The notes: generated from the sequence alone by a model not told the origin. A DNA stretch of 64,000 bases from an uncultured Clostridia bacterium (GCA_947626755.1 CANQTP010000006.1:1-64000); one strand, 5' to 3'; counted from the first letter of the stretch, positions 1 to 11,703 are shown. Made by a program: numbers and translations.

Positions 1-364
1 ATTTAAGGCTTCTCTTAACCCTGATGTCTTACTTTCTGTTCTTTTTGCTCATAAAAAGTAAATGCTGTTGCCGTGAACTCTATAATGTATTGCTTGACAA
101 AATCAGAAAAGTATAGTATAATATAAGGTAATTTATTGTGTTCGGCTAAAACACTTTTTTTCATTAAACGGTAATATTGACTAAATTGACCGTCCCATAC
201 GCCGTTTTTCCGCGAATTACCCTGTAAATGTCTCCATTGTCCGAGTATTTCGCCTTAACAACGATCATACATATCGTCCGACCTGCCCGCAGGATCTTCT
301 ATGCCCGTAAATCATGCTTTTCTGCGGCACAGTTCGGATATGACCCGAAAGGAATGGTACCATA

Positions 365-2257
365 GTGGCTAAAAACAAAGAACCCGAACTTAACGCTTAC
401 GGAGAAAAGATCGCGCCAAAATCTCCCGCAAAAAGACCCGCTCCCGTAAAGAAAACCAAAGCTGCCCCGAAGCAGCAGGCAAAACCTGCCAAGAACCGTC
501 CCGAACCAAAGACCGCGAACCGCAGAGCAGAACCCGAACACACCATACCTGCGGAAACGAATCTTCCCGCACATACCACAAACCACCGCTCCATTAAGAA
601 AACTCCGCTAAAGATCATTCCCTTGGGCGGACTTAATGAGATCGGCAAGAATATGACCGTTTTTGAATGCTCAAACGATATGTTCATTGTGGACTGCGGT
701 CTTGCGTTCCCCGACAGCGATATGCCCGGCGTCGATCTTGTGCTGCCCGATTTCACATACGTCGAGCAGAATGCCGACAAGATCCGCGGCATCGTCATTA
801 CCCACGGACACGAAGATCATATCGGCGGACTTGCCTATCTTCTTAAAAAGGTAAATGTTCCCGTTTACGCTACAAGGCTTACTATCGGGCTTATCGAAGG
901 GAAACTCAAGGAACATGAGATCCTTTCCACCGCAAAACTGAATGTTGTAACTCCAAGACAGACCGTTAAAATGGGCTGCATGGCTGTGGAATTTATCCGC
1001 GTGAACCATTCTATCCCCGATGCAGTGGCGCTTGCGATACACACTCCCGCGGGGATCGTAGTCCACACAGGTGACTTCAAGGTGGATTTCACACCTATCG
1101 AAAGCGAAATAATCGACCTTGCGCGTTTCGGAGAACTGGGAAACAGGGGCGTTCTTGCCCTTATGTCCGATTCCACCAACGCCGAAAGGCGGGGTCACAC
1201 CGCCACCGAACGCACCGTGGGAAACAGCTTTGAACGGCTTTTCGACACCGCCGAAGGAAAACGCATCATAATTGCAACATTCTCTTCAAATATCCACCGT
1301 ATCCAGCAGATAGTAAACAGCGCAATACGCTGCGGACGTAAAATCGCCGTTTTCGGCAGAAGTATGCTGAATGTCATCAGCACCGCCATGGAACTTGGCT
1401 ATCTGAAAGTTCCCGACGGGCTTATGATCGACATTGATTCCATGAACCGCTTCCCGCCCGAAAAAATAGTTCTCATCACAACGGGAAGTCAGGGCGAACC
1501 CATGTCCGCACTGTCCAGAATGGCTATGAACGAGCACCGCACCGTTACAATAACGCCTATGGATTTTATCATAATCAGCGCAACGCCTATCCCCGGCAAT
1601 GAAAAGCTTGTTACAAAAGTTGTGAACGAGCTTATGCGGGCAGGCGCGGAAGTTATTTACGAGTCGATGTATGACGTCCACGTTTCGGGACACGCTTGTC
1701 AGGAAGAACTGAAACTCATGCTTTCCCTGACGAAACCGCGGTTCTTTATCCCCGTACACGGCGAATACAAGCACCTGAAAAAGCACGCGGGACTTGCCTA
1801 CAGTCTGGGATTTGAACAGGAAAGCGTTATAATAGCAAGCATAGGAAATGTTATCGAAACAAACGGCATTGATATGAAGATAACAGGACAAGTTCCTGCG
1901 GGACGGGTATTTGTTGACGGTCTTGGCGTTGGAGACGTGGGATCCATCGTTCTCCGCGACAGGAAACACCTTTCCGAGGACGGTCTTATAATTGCCGTTG
2001 CTACAATTGAAAACGAGACAGGCGCAATACTTGCGGGACCTGACATCGTTTCAAGAGGATTTGTATATGTCCGCGAATCGGAAGAACTTATGTCGGACGC
2101 CCGAGCGCTGCTCATGCGGACGCTGCAGGGCTGTCTCGACAGCGATATGCACGACTGGAACACCATCAAAGGCAGAATGAAAGACGAATTGGGCGACTAC
2201 ATCTACATGAAAACCAAGCGCCGTCCCATGATACTTCCCATAATAATGGAGATCTGA
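365..2257 (+). CDS. rnj: Ribonuclease J (metallo-beta-lactamase/beta-CASP) with a basic Pro/Ala/Lys-rich N-terminal extension
   Basis: ITHGHEDHIGG metallo-beta-lactamase motif, MSDSTNAERRGHT, PVHGEYKHLKKH; GTG start after AAAGGAATGG. Confidence 0.93.
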   Translation: MAKNKEPELNAYGEKIAPKSPAKRPAPVKKTKAAPKQQAKPAKNRPEPKTANRRAEPEHTIPAETNLPAHTTNHRSIKKTPLKIIPLGGLNEIGKNMTVFECSNDMFIVDCGLAFPDSDMPGVDLVLPDFTYVEQNADKIRGIVITHGHEDHIGGLAYLLKKVNVPVYATRLTIGLIEGKLKEHEILSTAKLNVVTPRQTVKMGCMAVEFIRVNHSIPDAVALAIHTPAGIVVHTGDFKVDFTPIESEIIDLARFGELGNRGVLALMSDSTNAERRGHTATERTVGNSFERLFDTAEGKRIIIATFSSNIHRIQQIVNSAIRCGRKIAVFGRSMLNVISTAMELGYLKVPDGLMIDIDSMNRFPPEKIVLITTGSQGEPMSALSRMAMNEHRTVTITPMDFIIISATPIPGNEKLVTKVVNELMRAGAEVIYESMYDVHVSGHACQEELKLMLSLTKPRFFIPVHGEYKHLKKHAGLAYSLGFEQESVIIASIGNVIETNGIDMKITGQVPAGRVFVDGLGVGDVGSIVLRDRKHLSEDGLIIAVATIENETGAILAGPDIVSRGFVYVRESEELMSDARALLMRTLQGCLDSDMHDWNTIKGRMKDELGDYIYMKTKRRPMILPIIMEI

Positions 2258-2303
2258 AAGAAAGGAGAGAAACTGCCGCAGAATATCGGCAGAGTGTACG
2301 ATC

Positions 2304-4298
2304 ATGACGGGTAAACGATGGATAGCTTTTAAAATGGTATCGCTTCTGCTGGTGGTAGTTTCGCTTGCCTGCGCATTCTCCGTTTATGAAGTAAGCGAAG
2401 TGAAATTCTGGACGCTTCTTGCAATTACTTCACTGACGGCGCTTGCATTCCTGACGCTGTTTTCCGCTTCTCAGAAAAATCTCCACCGTTTCGTCACCGA
2501 AATGGAATCACAGCTCAATCTTACCGAGAGAGATTCTCTTTACAAATTCCCCGCTCCTGCCGTGATAATCGACAGCGACGGCATTATAATATGGTACAAT
2601 ATCGCTTTCACCGAGCAGGTCTACGGAAATGATGCTTTCGGGCTGCCGATCACGAAAATAATTGACATCGACTTGCAGAAAACTCTTGAAAACAAGAACT
2701 CCACCGTAAGCTATGAAACGGGACATTTCCGCATTTCGGCAGTCACCACCGAAAAGACCGATTCGGACTACAATATAATTTCCGACCTGACGCTTCTGTA
2801 TTTTGACGACATCAGCGACTATATCACCCTTGAAAATCGTTTCAACGACATTCGTCCCGCGGTCATGCTCATATCCGTGGACAACTATGACGATATTCTT
2901 TCCAACGAGAAAGACAGCGAGAAAGCTCACACCATGATCCAGATCGACAAGCAGCTTGAAACATATTTCGAGGAATATCATGCGCTTATGAAAAAACTTG
3001 GCAGCGACAAGTTTATCGTCATTGCCGAGGAGCGGGATCTTAACGCAATGATTGCAAATAAATTCAAGATACTTGACAATGTACGGAACATCAAAGTTGC
3101 GGGAAAATCTCCCGTTACCCTTTCCATAGGCGTGGGAAGAAATTCCGAAAGTATGCAGGAAAGCGAAAAGGACGCCAGACAGGCTCTTGAAATGGCGCAG
3201 GGACGCGGCGGCGATCAGGCTGCAATAAAAAGCGATTCCAACTTTGAATTTTTCGGCGGCGTTACAAAGGGTATCGAACGGACAACAAAAGTCAAAACAA
3301 GAGTTGTTTCCACCGCTCTTATCGAGCTTATAGGCTCCTGCGGAAATGTCATCGTCATGGGACACCGCTTCGGAGATCTTGACAGCGTAGGCGCAGGAGC
3401 GGGACTTGTGGGAGCTATCCGCCGTCTTGATCCCGAAAAGGAAGCTTACATGGCAGTCGATCCCGACAAGAATCTTGCAAAGCCCATTATTGAACGTCTC
3501 AACGAAAATCTCACCGATGAACTTCCCATATTCGTGACACCTGCGGAAGCGCTTGAAATGATGAACGATCGGACACTGCTGGTGATCGTTGACACACACA
3601 ACAAGGACATAATCGAAAGCACAGAACTTTACGAAAAGGCGCAGCATATTGCCGTTATCGACCATCACAGGCAGACGGTGAATTTCATAGACAATGCGGT
3701 GATATTCCATCATGAGCCGTATTCTTCCTCCGCAAGTGAAATGACTGCGGAGCTTATACAGTATTTCAGCGGAGTGGAAAAGCTGCCAAGCTATTACGCA
3801 GATGCAATGCTTGCGGGGATCATGCTTGACACCAAGAATTTTGTAATGCGCACAGGCGTGCGGACGTTTGAAGCGGCAGCATTCCTGCGGAAATTGGGCG
3901 CGGACATGGTAGCGGTAAAGGGACTTTTTGCAAATTCCTTCGACTGCATACGCCACCGCTCGCAGCTTGTTTCCTCGGCGGAAATTTACCGCCGCTGTGC
4001 CGTTGCGGTAGATGAGACGAATTCGGGAGACTCCCGCATAAGTGCGGCGCAGGCAGCCGATGAGATGCTCGGCATAGAAGGTGTTGACGCCAGCTTTGTT
4101 ATTTTCAACACTCCCGACGGCGGGATAAACATTTCCGCCCGGTCTCTCGGGGCGATGAATGTACAGATAATCATGGAAAAGTTAGGCGGCGGCGGACATC
4201 AGACAATGGCGGCGGCGCAGTTCAAGGATATGTCGATACATGACGCAAAGGCAAAACTTATCGGTGCGATAGATGAACACATTGCAAACATAAGCTGA
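2304..4298 (+). CDS. gdpP: GdpP/DhhP-type membrane cyclic-di-AMP phosphodiesterase (two N-terminal TM segments, degenerate GGDEF, DHH/DHHA1)
   Basis: DHH motif VIDHHRQT, GHRFGDLDSVGAG, GGGGHQTMAAAQ; GGDEF-like region without a canonical motif. Confidence 0.9.
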   Translation: MTGKRWIAFKMVSLLLVVVSLACAFSVYEVSEVKFWTLLAITSLTALAFLTLFSASQKNLHRFVTEMESQLNLTERDSLYKFPAPAVIIDSDGIIIWYNIAFTEQVYGNDAFGLPITKIIDIDLQKTLENKNSTVSYETGHFRISAVTTEKTDSDYNIISDLTLLYFDDISDYITLENRFNDIRPAVMLISVDNYDDILSNEKDSEKAHTMIQIDKQLETYFEEYHALMKKLGSDKFIVIAEERDLNAMIANKFKILDNVRNIKVAGKSPVTLSIGVGRNSESMQESEKDARQALEMAQGRGGDQAAIKSDSNFEFFGGVTKGIERTTKVKTRVVSTALIELIGSCGNVIVMGHRFGDLDSVGAGAGLVGAIRRLDPEKEAYMAVDPDKNLAKPIIERLNENLTDELPIFVTPAEALEMMNDRTLLVIVDTHNKDIIESTELYEKAQHIAVIDHHRQTVNFIDNAVIFHHEPYSSSASEMTAELIQYFSGVEKLPSYYADAMLAGIMLDTKNFVMRTGVRTFEAAAFLRKLGADMVAVKGLFANSFDCIRHRSQLVSSAEIYRRCAVAVDETNSGDSRISAAQAADEMLGIEGVDASFVIFNTPDGGINISARSLGAMNVQIIMEKLGGGGHQTMAAAQFKDMSIHDAKAKLIGAIDEHIANIS

Positions 4299-4299
4299 A

Positions 4300-4447
4300 T
4301 TAATGCGTAATTCGTAATGCGTAATTCGTAATTTAAAGTGCAGATTTAGCTTTGTGTCATGCACGGTATACGTTAGGCTGAAAATCACAAAACTTTGCCT
4401 GAAAGCGTGCAGGCTCAGCCTGCTTGGTCGCCGCCTTTCGGCGGCGA
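4300..4447. repeat. Composite repeat: heptamer array (TAATGCG/TAATTCG) + arm + GCAGGCTCAGCCTGC palindrome + GC hairpin
   Basis: taatgcgtaattcgtaatgcgtaattcg, then gcacggtatacgttaggctgaaaatcacaaa...gcaggctcagcctgc, then tcgccgcctttcggcggcga. Confidence 0.85.
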
Positions 4448-4486
4448 AACTACTATTGAAATTATTTAGAAAGGAAATAGAGAAAT

Positions 4487-4933
4487 ATGAAAGTTATTTT
4501 TTTGCAGGACGTTAAAGGTTCGGGAAAGAAGGGCGACGTCAAGGAAGTTGCCGACGGTTATGCAAGGAATTTCCTTATAGGAAAAGGTCTTGCGGTGGAA
4601 GCTACCGCAAAGAATATGTCCGACCTTGCAGGAAAGAAGTCCTCCGAACAGCACAAAGCGGACGTTGCCAAGCAGGAAGCGCAGGAAGCCGCCGCTAAGA
4701 TCAAGGGAAAGACCGTGGTCTGCAAATCAAAGGCAGGACAGGGCGGAAAACTTTTCGGATCGGTAACTGCGGCGAACATCGCGGATCTTATTTCCGAACA
4801 GCTTGGAGTTTCCGTTGACAAGAAAAAAGTTTCCCTTTCTTCGGAAATAAAAACTTTCGGAACTTACACCGCAGAAGTGAAATTCCTTGCGGGTATTTCC
4901 GAAAAAATAACCGTTGAAGTTACTGAGGAATAA
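4487..4933 (+). CDS. rplI: 50S ribosomal protein L9
   Basis: [30 protein letters not shown] signature; RBS GAAAGGAAAT. Confidence 0.97.
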   Translation: MKVIFLQDVKGSGKKGDVKEVADGYARNFLIGKGLAVEATAKNMSDLAGKKSSEQHKADVAKQEAQEAAAKIKGKTVVCKSKAGQGGKLFGSVTAANIADLISEQLGVSVDKKKVSLSSEIKTFGTYTAEVKFLAGISEKITVEVTEE

Positions 4934-4966
4934 TTTTTACCGAGAGATCTGAAAGGAGCCGTCGGA

Positions 4967-6316
4967 ATGGATCTTACAGAAACGGGTATTGAAGGTCTGC
5001 CTTACGATGTTGAAGCGGAAAAAGCCGTTATAAGCTGTATTCTTGCGCACCCCGAAGATATTACGCTTGCGCTGGAATACATAAAGCCCGAAAGCTTTTT
5101 TATCGAAAATCATCAGAAGCTTTTTGCCATAATGCTCAGTAATTTTACCATCGGAAAAAGCATAGATATTATAACTGTAATTGATGAAGCGGTAAAGGAA
5201 AAAATATTCGAGAATTCTTCCGAAGCAAAGCTGAAGCTTGCGGATCTTGTGCGGGACGAGATGATCTTCCCGAAAAATCTCGAAAGCTACTGCAAGATAG
5301 TTGAGGAAAAATTCTATACGCGTCAGCTCATCACCGCGGCAAGAGAGATCATAGAATCCTCGGTAAACGAACAGGGTTCGGCAACGGAACTGCTGGACCT
5401 TGCGGAACAGAAAATTTACGATATTCGTCAGGGAAAAGCCGCAAACGGCATCACTCCCATCAAAAACGCTCTTGTTGACGTTTACGACGAACTTGTAAAA
5501 AAGTCGGGTCCCGACAGGGAACTTTACCTCGGCATAAAATCGGGTTATAACGATCTTGACAGCTTTATATACGGTCTTAAAAGATCGGATCTTCTTATAC
5601 TTGCGGCTCGTCCCGCTATGGGAAAATCCACACTTGCAATGAACATTGCCGCAAATGTCGCAAAAAGAAAGGATTCTCCCGAAGTTGCGGTATTTTCTCT
5701 GGAAATGTCCACCGAGCAGCTTGTTACAAGAATGCTTTCCGCAGAAAGCCTTGTTGAAAATAAAAGGCTCATGCGCGGAGATATTTCCAACGACTTATGG
5801 AAACAGCTTGCGGAAGGCGCGGACAGACTCAATCAGATGAATATTTATATTGACGATACTCCCGGAATGTCCGCCGTTCAGATGAAGGCAAAACTGAGAA
5901 GAATGAAAAATCTCGGACTTGTCATTGTGGATCATATCCAGCTTATGAGCGCAGGACGAAGGATCGACAACCGTGTAAACGAAATGTCAGAAATAACCCG
6001 TCAATTAAAGCTTATGGCAAAGGAAATGAACGTTCCGATAATTGCGCTTTCCCAGCTTTCCCGTGCAGTGGATTCAAGAACGGACAAACGTCCTATGCTC
6101 TCCGATCTGCGTGATTCGGGATCTATCGAGCAGGACGCAGATATAGTTATGTTCCTGTACCGCGACGGATATTATAATAAGGAAAATCCCGATACAAGTT
6201 CCGAATGTATCATTGCAAAGAACCGTCACGGCGAAACGGGTACTGTCAGACTACAGTACAACAGCCAGTTTACATTGTTTGTCGGACTGGACAGATCAGG
6301 CATTTCCCCTGACTGA
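4967..6316 (+). CDS. dnaB: Replicative DNA helicase DnaB
   Basis: LPYDVEAEKAV, Walker A ARPAMGKST, VIVDHIQLM, QLSRAVDSRTDKRPMLSDLRDSGSIEQDAD. Confidence 0.97.
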   Translation: MDLTETGIEGLPYDVEAEKAVISCILAHPEDITLALEYIKPESFFIENHQKLFAIMLSNFTIGKSIDIITVIDEAVKEKIFENSSEAKLKLADLVRDEMIFPKNLESYCKIVEEKFYTRQLITAAREIIESSVNEQGSATELLDLAEQKIYDIRQGKAANGITPIKNALVDVYDELVKKSGPDRELYLGIKSGYNDLDSFIYGLKRSDLLILAARPAMGKSTLAMNIAANVAKRKDSPEVAVFSLEMSTEQLVTRMLSAESLVENKRLMRGDISNDLWKQLAEGADRLNQMNIYIDDTPGMSAVQMKAKLRRMKNLGLVIVDHIQLMSAGRRIDNRVNEMSEITRQLKLMAKEMNVPIIALSQLSRAVDSRTDKRPMLSDLRDSGSIEQDADIVMFLYRDGYYNKENPDTSSECIIAKNRHGETGTVRLQYNSQFTLFVGLDRSGISPD

Positions 6317-6340
6317 ACATGACCCGGAGGAAATGACTAT

Positions 6341-7702
6341 ATGTCGGATCTTATCAGAAAAGTATTATCGGATATTCTTGCCCGCGGCATGACAGACAGC
6401 GGAGACACTGTCTGCTGTGCCTTTTCGGGAGGAGCGGACAGCACCGCTCTTATTCTTGTTATGAAAGAACTTTCGGAGCAGCTTGGAATATCAATTTCGG
6501 CAGTTCATATAAATCATATGCTCCGCGGAGCTGAAAGCGACAGAGATGAAAATTTCTGCGCCGATCTCTGCAAAAAACTTGACATACCTTTGAAGATCTA
6601 CAGGCGCGATGCGGCGGAATTTTCCCGCAGCTTGGGAATGTCGGTGGAAACAGGCGCAAGGGAAATGCGCTATAAAATTTTCTCGGAAATTCTTGACGAG
6701 GGAAAAGCTTCTAAAATTGCCACTGCCCACAACCTGAATGACAACGCGGAAACGGTCATTTTCCGACTTGCACGGGGAACGGGCTTGAAAGGACTTTGCG
6801 GGATCCCTGCCGTAAGAGGAAATTTCATACGTCCGCTTTTAAACTGTTCCCGGGATGAAATTGAAGGATTTCTTGCGGAGAAAAAACAGGATTTTGTCAC
6901 CGACAGCACAAACCTTTCAGACGATTACGTCCGAAATAAGATCCGTCACAATATCCTGCCGCTGCTTTCGGAAATACACGGCGGCTTTCCGCAGAATATC
7001 CCCGCTCTGGCAAAGTCGCTTTCCGAGGACGAAGATCTTCTTTCAGCCGAAGCGGCAAAACACATTGACAGCGATCTGCGGACTCTCCACCCTGCGATCC
7101 GGAAAAGAATTATCATAAATTTCCTTGAAAACCATAATATTGAAATATCTTCAAAACGCATTGAAGAAATTAACTCCGCTTTATTGACAGGAGACGGCAT
7201 ACAAAAAAATGTAAATTCCAACGGAAATCGACTTATTTCCACAAAAAACGGCAGAATTTTCATTTCCAAACCCAAAGCCGTCAGTGAAACCATTGATTTT
7301 CTTAAAATAGAAAAAGACGGAAGTTATCCCTTTTCATGTGACAGAATTGTGATAATATCAAAGGTAATTAACGAAAAAATGAACGATAACGCTAATGTTA
7401 ATAAAAAATTAACAAATCACCTTGCGGATTATGATAAAATACAAGGTGGTGTACTTTTGCGGAACAGACAGCGGGGAGACAGGATAAAACTTCCGAACAG
7501 CCCCCATACAAAGGAACTCCGCAAAATTTTACAGGAACGTCTGCCCCGTGAAGAACGTGCCGTATCGGCAGTTCTTGCGGACGAGATCGGCGTTTTCTGG
7601 TCTGAATGCGCGGGAATAGCGCAAAGAGTAAGACCCGATGAAAATACAAGAACATTTCTTGAAATACAGGTAAAACGACTCCCGAAAGGAACGGCGGAAT
7701 GA
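6341..7702 (+). CDS. tilS: tRNA(Ile)-lysidine synthase
   Basis: PP-loop FSGGADSTAL; HNLNDNAETVIFRLARGTGLKGL; overlaps hpt by 4 bp. Confidence 0.95.
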   Translation: MSDLIRKVLSDILARGMTDSGDTVCCAFSGGADSTALILVMKELSEQLGISISAVHINHMLRGAESDRDENFCADLCKKLDIPLKIYRRDAAEFSRSLGMSVETGAREMRYKIFSEILDEGKASKIATAHNLNDNAETVIFRLARGTGLKGLCGIPAVRGNFIRPLLNCSRDEIEGFLAEKKQDFVTDSTNLSDDYVRNKIRHNILPLLSEIHGGFPQNIPALAKSLSEDEDLLSAEAAKHIDSDLRTLHPAIRKRIIINFLENHNIEISSKRIEEINSALLTGDGIQKNVNSNGNRLISTKNGRIFISKPKAVSETIDFLKIEKDGSYPFSCDRIVIISKVINEKMNDNANVNKKLTNHLADYDKIQGGVLLRNRQRGDRIKLPNSPHTKELRKILQERLPREERAVSAVLADEIGVFWSECAGIAQRVRPDENTRTFLEIQVKRLPKGTAE

Positions 7703-8241
7703 ATTTTTTTGAAAGCGACAGCAGGATAGGAAGAACGATAATTTCCGAAAACGACATAAAACAAAAAGTCAGAGAAACAGGAAAATTTTTAAGTGAAAAA
7801 TATGATGGCAAACCACTGCTGCTGATAAGCATTTTAAAGGGAGCGTTCATATTCCTTGCGGACATCTGCCGCGAACTGACCATTCCTTGCGAGATAGGAT
7901 TCATGCGGGTAAAAAGCTACTATGAGGGAACTTCCTCATCAGGCGATGTGAAGATCCTTATGGATATTGATCAGAATATTGAAAATTACCACGTTGTTGT
8001 AATTGAGGATATTATAGACACGGGACGGACCCTTCACGATGTTGTGGAGATCCTGAAAAGCAGAAAGCCTCTTTCTCTTGAAGTTGTAACTCTTCTTGAC
8101 AAACCCGAGCGGCGGCTCGTGGACTTTAAAGCAGACAGATCGTTATTTACTATACCCGACCTTTTTGTGGTGGGATACGGTCTTGACTGTGGCGAAAATT
8201 ACAGAAATCTACCTTATATAGCTGAATATATTCAAAAATAA
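7699..8241 (+). CDS. hpt: Hypoxanthine phosphoribosyltransferase
   Basis: PRPP-binding VVVIEDIIDTGRTL; directly after tilS and before ftsH. Confidence 0.96.
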   Translation: MNFFESDSRIGRTIISENDIKQKVRETGKFLSEKYDGKPLLLISILKGAFIFLADICRELTIPCEIGFMRVKSYYEGTSSSGDVKILMDIDQNIENYHVVVIEDIIDTGRTLHDVVEILKSRKPLSLEVVTLLDKPERRLVDFKADRSLFTIPDLFVVGYGLDCGENYRNLPYIAEYIQK

Positions 8242-8275
8242 AGGGAAAATCCCCCTAAGAAAGGAACGATAACAT

Positions 8276-10222
8276 TTGGGCAGAAAAAGCAATAAAGGCT
8301 TGATAATTTACGTTGTTGTAATGGCTGCGGCACTTATTTTTGCCGTTCTGCTGCTGCGGCAGTCGACAAAACCCGAGTCGCAGTACACATATTCGGAAAT
8401 TATGGAGTATTTCGACAACTATCAGGTTTCGGAAATGAACTTCGACCTTGGAACAGGCGAACTGGAAATGTATATTGACGGCAGCGACACACCTATAATT
8501 TATACAGTTCCCAACGTAACAGTGTTCCTGAACGAGATCCAGACAGGCTCGGAAAATTACCGTCGGGAATATAATGAAAGACACCCTGACGCTCCCCTTA
8601 AAATGGAGTATTACAAAATTCAGGATACTTCATGGCTTTACAATCTTCTTCCGTCACTTCTCATAATCGGTCTGATGATATTTTTCTTCTTCTTTATGAT
8701 GAGACAGGCGGGCGGCGGCGGAAAGATGAGCGGCTTCGGAAAAGCCAACGTCAAGAACACTTCCAACAAGAAAAATACCTTTGACGATGTTGCAGGCGCA
8801 GACGAGGAAAAAGCCGAACTTGCTGAGATCGTTGACTTCCTGAAAAATCCCAAGAAATACACAGAAATGGGCGCGCGTATCCCGAAAGGCGTTCTGCTGA
8901 TAGGTCCTCCGGGTACAGGTAAAACTCTTCTTGCAAAGGCAGTTTCAGGCGAAGCGGGAGTGCCGTTCTTCTCAATTTCCGGTTCGGACTTTGTGGAAAT
9001 GTTCGTGGGCGTAGGTGCGTCCCGTGTCCGCGATCTTTTTGAAACGGCAAAGAAAAATTCTCCGTCCATAGTTTTCATAGACGAGATAGACGCAGTGGGA
9101 CGCCGCAGAGGTGCGGGTCTCGGCGGCGGACATGACGAGCGCGAACAGACTCTTAACCAGCTTCTTGTTGAAATGGACGGTTTCGACCTTAACGAAGGCG
9201 TTATAGTTATTGCGGCAACTAACCGCCGTGATATTCTCGATCCCGCACTGCTCCGTCCGGGACGTTTCGACCGTGAAGTTATGGTAGGCTATCCCGATGT
9301 AAAGGGCAGGGAAGCTATCCTGAAAGTTCATGCCAAAAACAAACCCCTCGGTCCTGATGTGGATCTTAATGTAATTGCAAAAACTACCCAGTTCTTCACA
9401 GGTGCGGATCTTGAAAATCTTCTGAATGAAGCCGCGCTCCTCGCCGCAAGAGCAAACCGCAAGGCTATCATTGAAAGCGATATTGAAGAAGCTACTCTGA
9501 AAGTTATTGCAGGACCCGAGAAGAAATCCCATATCGTCACCGACAGAGACAGACGTATCACCGCATATCACGAAGCAGGTCATGCTGTTGCGGCATATCA
9601 TCTTCCCGAATGTGAGAAAGTCCATCAAGTTACAACTATCCAGCGCGGTCAGGCAGCGGGACTTACCGTCTGCCGTCCCGAAACTGATGATTCCCACGTT
9701 ACAAAGGGAAAACTCTATCAAGATATTGTCATGACCATGGGCGGACGTGTTGCGGAATCAATCTCATTCTCCGATGTCTGCACGGGTGCAAGCGGTGATA
9801 TTCAGCAAGCGACCAAGAAAGCAAGGGCAATGGTTACCCAGTACGGTTTCTCCGAAGCCCTCGGACCTGTTCAGTACGGCGGGGATTCCGATGAAGTTTT
9901 CCTCGGCAGGGATTACGGACATACACATCAGTACAGTGAAGCCACCGCAAATCTTATAGACAGCGAAGTCAAGAGGATCATCACCGAAGCATACAACGAA
10001 TGTGAAAAGATCCTCACCGAACATAACGATCAGCTTGTAAAAATTGCCGAATATCTTATTGAAAATGAGAAGATGGACGGCGACAAGTTTGAAGAACTTA
10101 TGAAGAGCGTTGAAAACGAGGAAAATTCCGTTCAGGGAATAACTCTTGAAGAGATAGGCGCAGATGAACTCGACATTGTAAAGGACATCGAGGAAAGAGA
10201 AAATAAAAAAGACAGCGAGTGA
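8276..10222 (+). CDS. ftsH: ATP-dependent zinc metalloprotease FtsH
   Basis: [27 protein letters not shown], zinc motif HEAGH; TTG start after AAAGGAACG. Confidence 0.97.
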   Translation: MGRKSNKGLIIYVVVMAAALIFAVLLLRQSTKPESQYTYSEIMEYFDNYQVSEMNFDLGTGELEMYIDGSDTPIIYTVPNVTVFLNEIQTGSENYRREYNERHPDAPLKMEYYKIQDTSWLYNLLPSLLIIGLMIFFFFFMMRQAGGGGKMSGFGKANVKNTSNKKNTFDDVAGADEEKAELAEIVDFLKNPKKYTEMGARIPKGVLLIGPPGTGKTLLAKAVSGEAGVPFFSISGSDFVEMFVGVGASRVRDLFETAKKNSPSIVFIDEIDAVGRRRGAGLGGGHDEREQTLNQLLVEMDGFDLNEGVIVIAATNRRDILDPALLRPGRFDREVMVGYPDVKGREAILKVHAKNKPLGPDVDLNVIAKTTQFFTGADLENLLNEAALLAARANRKAIIESDIEEATLKVIAGPEKKSHIVTDRDRRITAYHEAGHAVAAYHLPECEKVHQVTTIQRGQAAGLTVCRPETDDSHVTKGKLYQDIVMTMGGRVAESISFSDVCTGASGDIQQATKKARAMVTQYGFSEALGPVQYGGDSDEVFLGRDYGHTHQYSEATANLIDSEVKRIITEAYNECEKILTEHNDQLVKIAEYLIENEKMDGDKFEELMKSVENEENSVQGITLEEIGADELDIVKDIEERENKKDSE

Positions 10223-10242
10223 TCAATTCTGAAACATTCGAT

Positions 10243-10279
10243 ATGGGGGAAAGCGCTGCCGCGCTTCCCCCATTTTATT
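10243..10279 (+). terminator. Intrinsic terminator downstream of ftsH
   Basis: GGGGGAAAGCGCTGCCGCGCTTCCCCCATTTTATTT. Confidence 0.8.
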
Positions 10280-10294
10280 TAAGGGAGAAATTTT

Positions 10295-11062
10295 ATGGTA
10301 TTATTGTTTTTAGGGGACGTAGTAGGCGAGATCGGAAATAAATTTGTAGGTTCAAAACTCCGTTCGCTGAAAAAATTCTACGGCGCGGAAATTGCAGTTG
10401 TCAACGGTGAGAACAGTGCATCGGGGAACGGCATCACACCTCATTCCGCAAAGTATCTTTTCGACCACGGCGCGGATATTATCACCACGGGAAATCACTG
10501 TTATCGCCGCAGAGAAATTTATGAAACCTTTGAAAGCAAGGAGAATCTCCTTCGCCCCGCAAATTTTCCCGAGGGGAATCCGGGACACGGCTACTGCATT
10601 TACGACATGGGAAGCTGCTGCATTGCCGTGATAAATCTTATGGGAACGGTATACATGGAAGCCCTCGACAATCCCTTTGCAAAAGCGGACGAGATCCTTG
10701 AAAAGATAGACACACCGAATATATTTGTAGATTTCCACGCGGAAGCCAGCGGCGAGAAGAAAGCAATGGGATTTTATCTTGCAGGAAAAGTAACTGCCGT
10801 TCTGGGAACGCATACTCACGTTCAGACGGCGGACGAAATAATTCTCGGCGGACACACGGGTTACATCACCGATGTGGGAATGTGCGGACCCGAACTTTCC
10901 GTTCTGGGGATCAAATCTGAAATTGCAATTGAGAAGCAAAGATACCATTCGCCTGTTAAATTTATCGAGTCGGAAGAGCAGCCGTTCATAAACGGAGCAG
11001 TTCTGGAATTTGACAAAAGTAATGGTAAATGTGTTAAAATTGAACGGCTAATAATTAGATAA
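10295..11062 (+). CDS. ymdB: YmdB-family metallophosphoesterase
   Basis: FLGDVVGEIG, TTGNHCYRRREIY, VDFHAEASGEKKAMG, GTHTHVQTADE. Confidence 0.93.
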   Translation: MVLLFLGDVVGEIGNKFVGSKLRSLKKFYGAEIAVVNGENSASGNGITPHSAKYLFDHGADIITTGNHCYRRREIYETFESKENLLRPANFPEGNPGHGYCIYDMGSCCIAVINLMGTVYMEALDNPFAKADEILEKIDTPNIFVDFHAEASGEKKAMGFYLAGKVTAVLGTHTHVQTADEIILGGHTGYITDVGMCGPELSVLGIKSEIAIEKQRYHSPVKFIESEEQPFINGAVLEFDKSNGKCVKIERLIIR

Positions 11063-11282
11063 ACCGCTGAATTAATATTTTATCTATTGAATTAGCTTGA
11101 AAGTTGATGTATACTAACAGTAAGTTCACGAATAAATTATTTTTTTCCATATGCTGCAATAATATGTTAAGGAAATAATATTCCTTAAAGAGTTATTTGA
11201 GTTTATGCTGTGACACAGGAAACTGTAATTTTGCCGGTCAGCAAAAACACTGCAAAAACAATATGAATTCGGGAGGATTCTT

Positions 11283-11543
11283 ATGGAGGTTCTTAAAGTT
11301 TCTGCACGTTCACATCCAAATTCTGTGGCAGGCGCTATTGCAAGCGTGATGCGTGAGCATGACTCTGTGGAAGTTCAGGCAGTAGGAGCGGGCGCTTCAA
11401 ACCAAGCGATAAAAGCGATCGCAATTGCGAGAGGTTACCTTGCGCCGATAGGCATTGATCTTATTTGTTATCCTGCTTTCGCAAATGTATTTATAGACGG
11501 GGAGAGCAGAACGGCTATCCGCCTGATATGCGAAAAAAGATAA
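11283..11543 (+). CDS. spoVS: Stage V sporulation protein S
   Basis: MEVLKVSARSHPNSVAGAIA...GAGASNQAIKAIAIARGYLAP. Confidence 0.96.
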   Translation: MEVLKVSARSHPNSVAGAIASVMREHDSVEVQAVGAGASNQAIKAIAIARGYLAPIGIDLICYPAFANVFIDGESRTAIRLICEKR

Positions 11544-11703
11544 CGGCAAGAGTCATAAACAGGTCATAAATATGAACTGCAATTTATAAAATATATCCGC
11601 CGCAAGGCTGAAAAAATATTGACATGGCAATTTGACATTAAAGTTTCTGACATAAGTAAAGTGAGTTGCAGCATGGAACAAGCAACAAGGCAAAGCCTTG
11701 TTG

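Noticed and set aside
2508-3956. 482-aa minus-strand ORF
   Set aside because: Antisense shadow of gdpP; Cys/His-rich, no recognisable family; codon-bias artefact.
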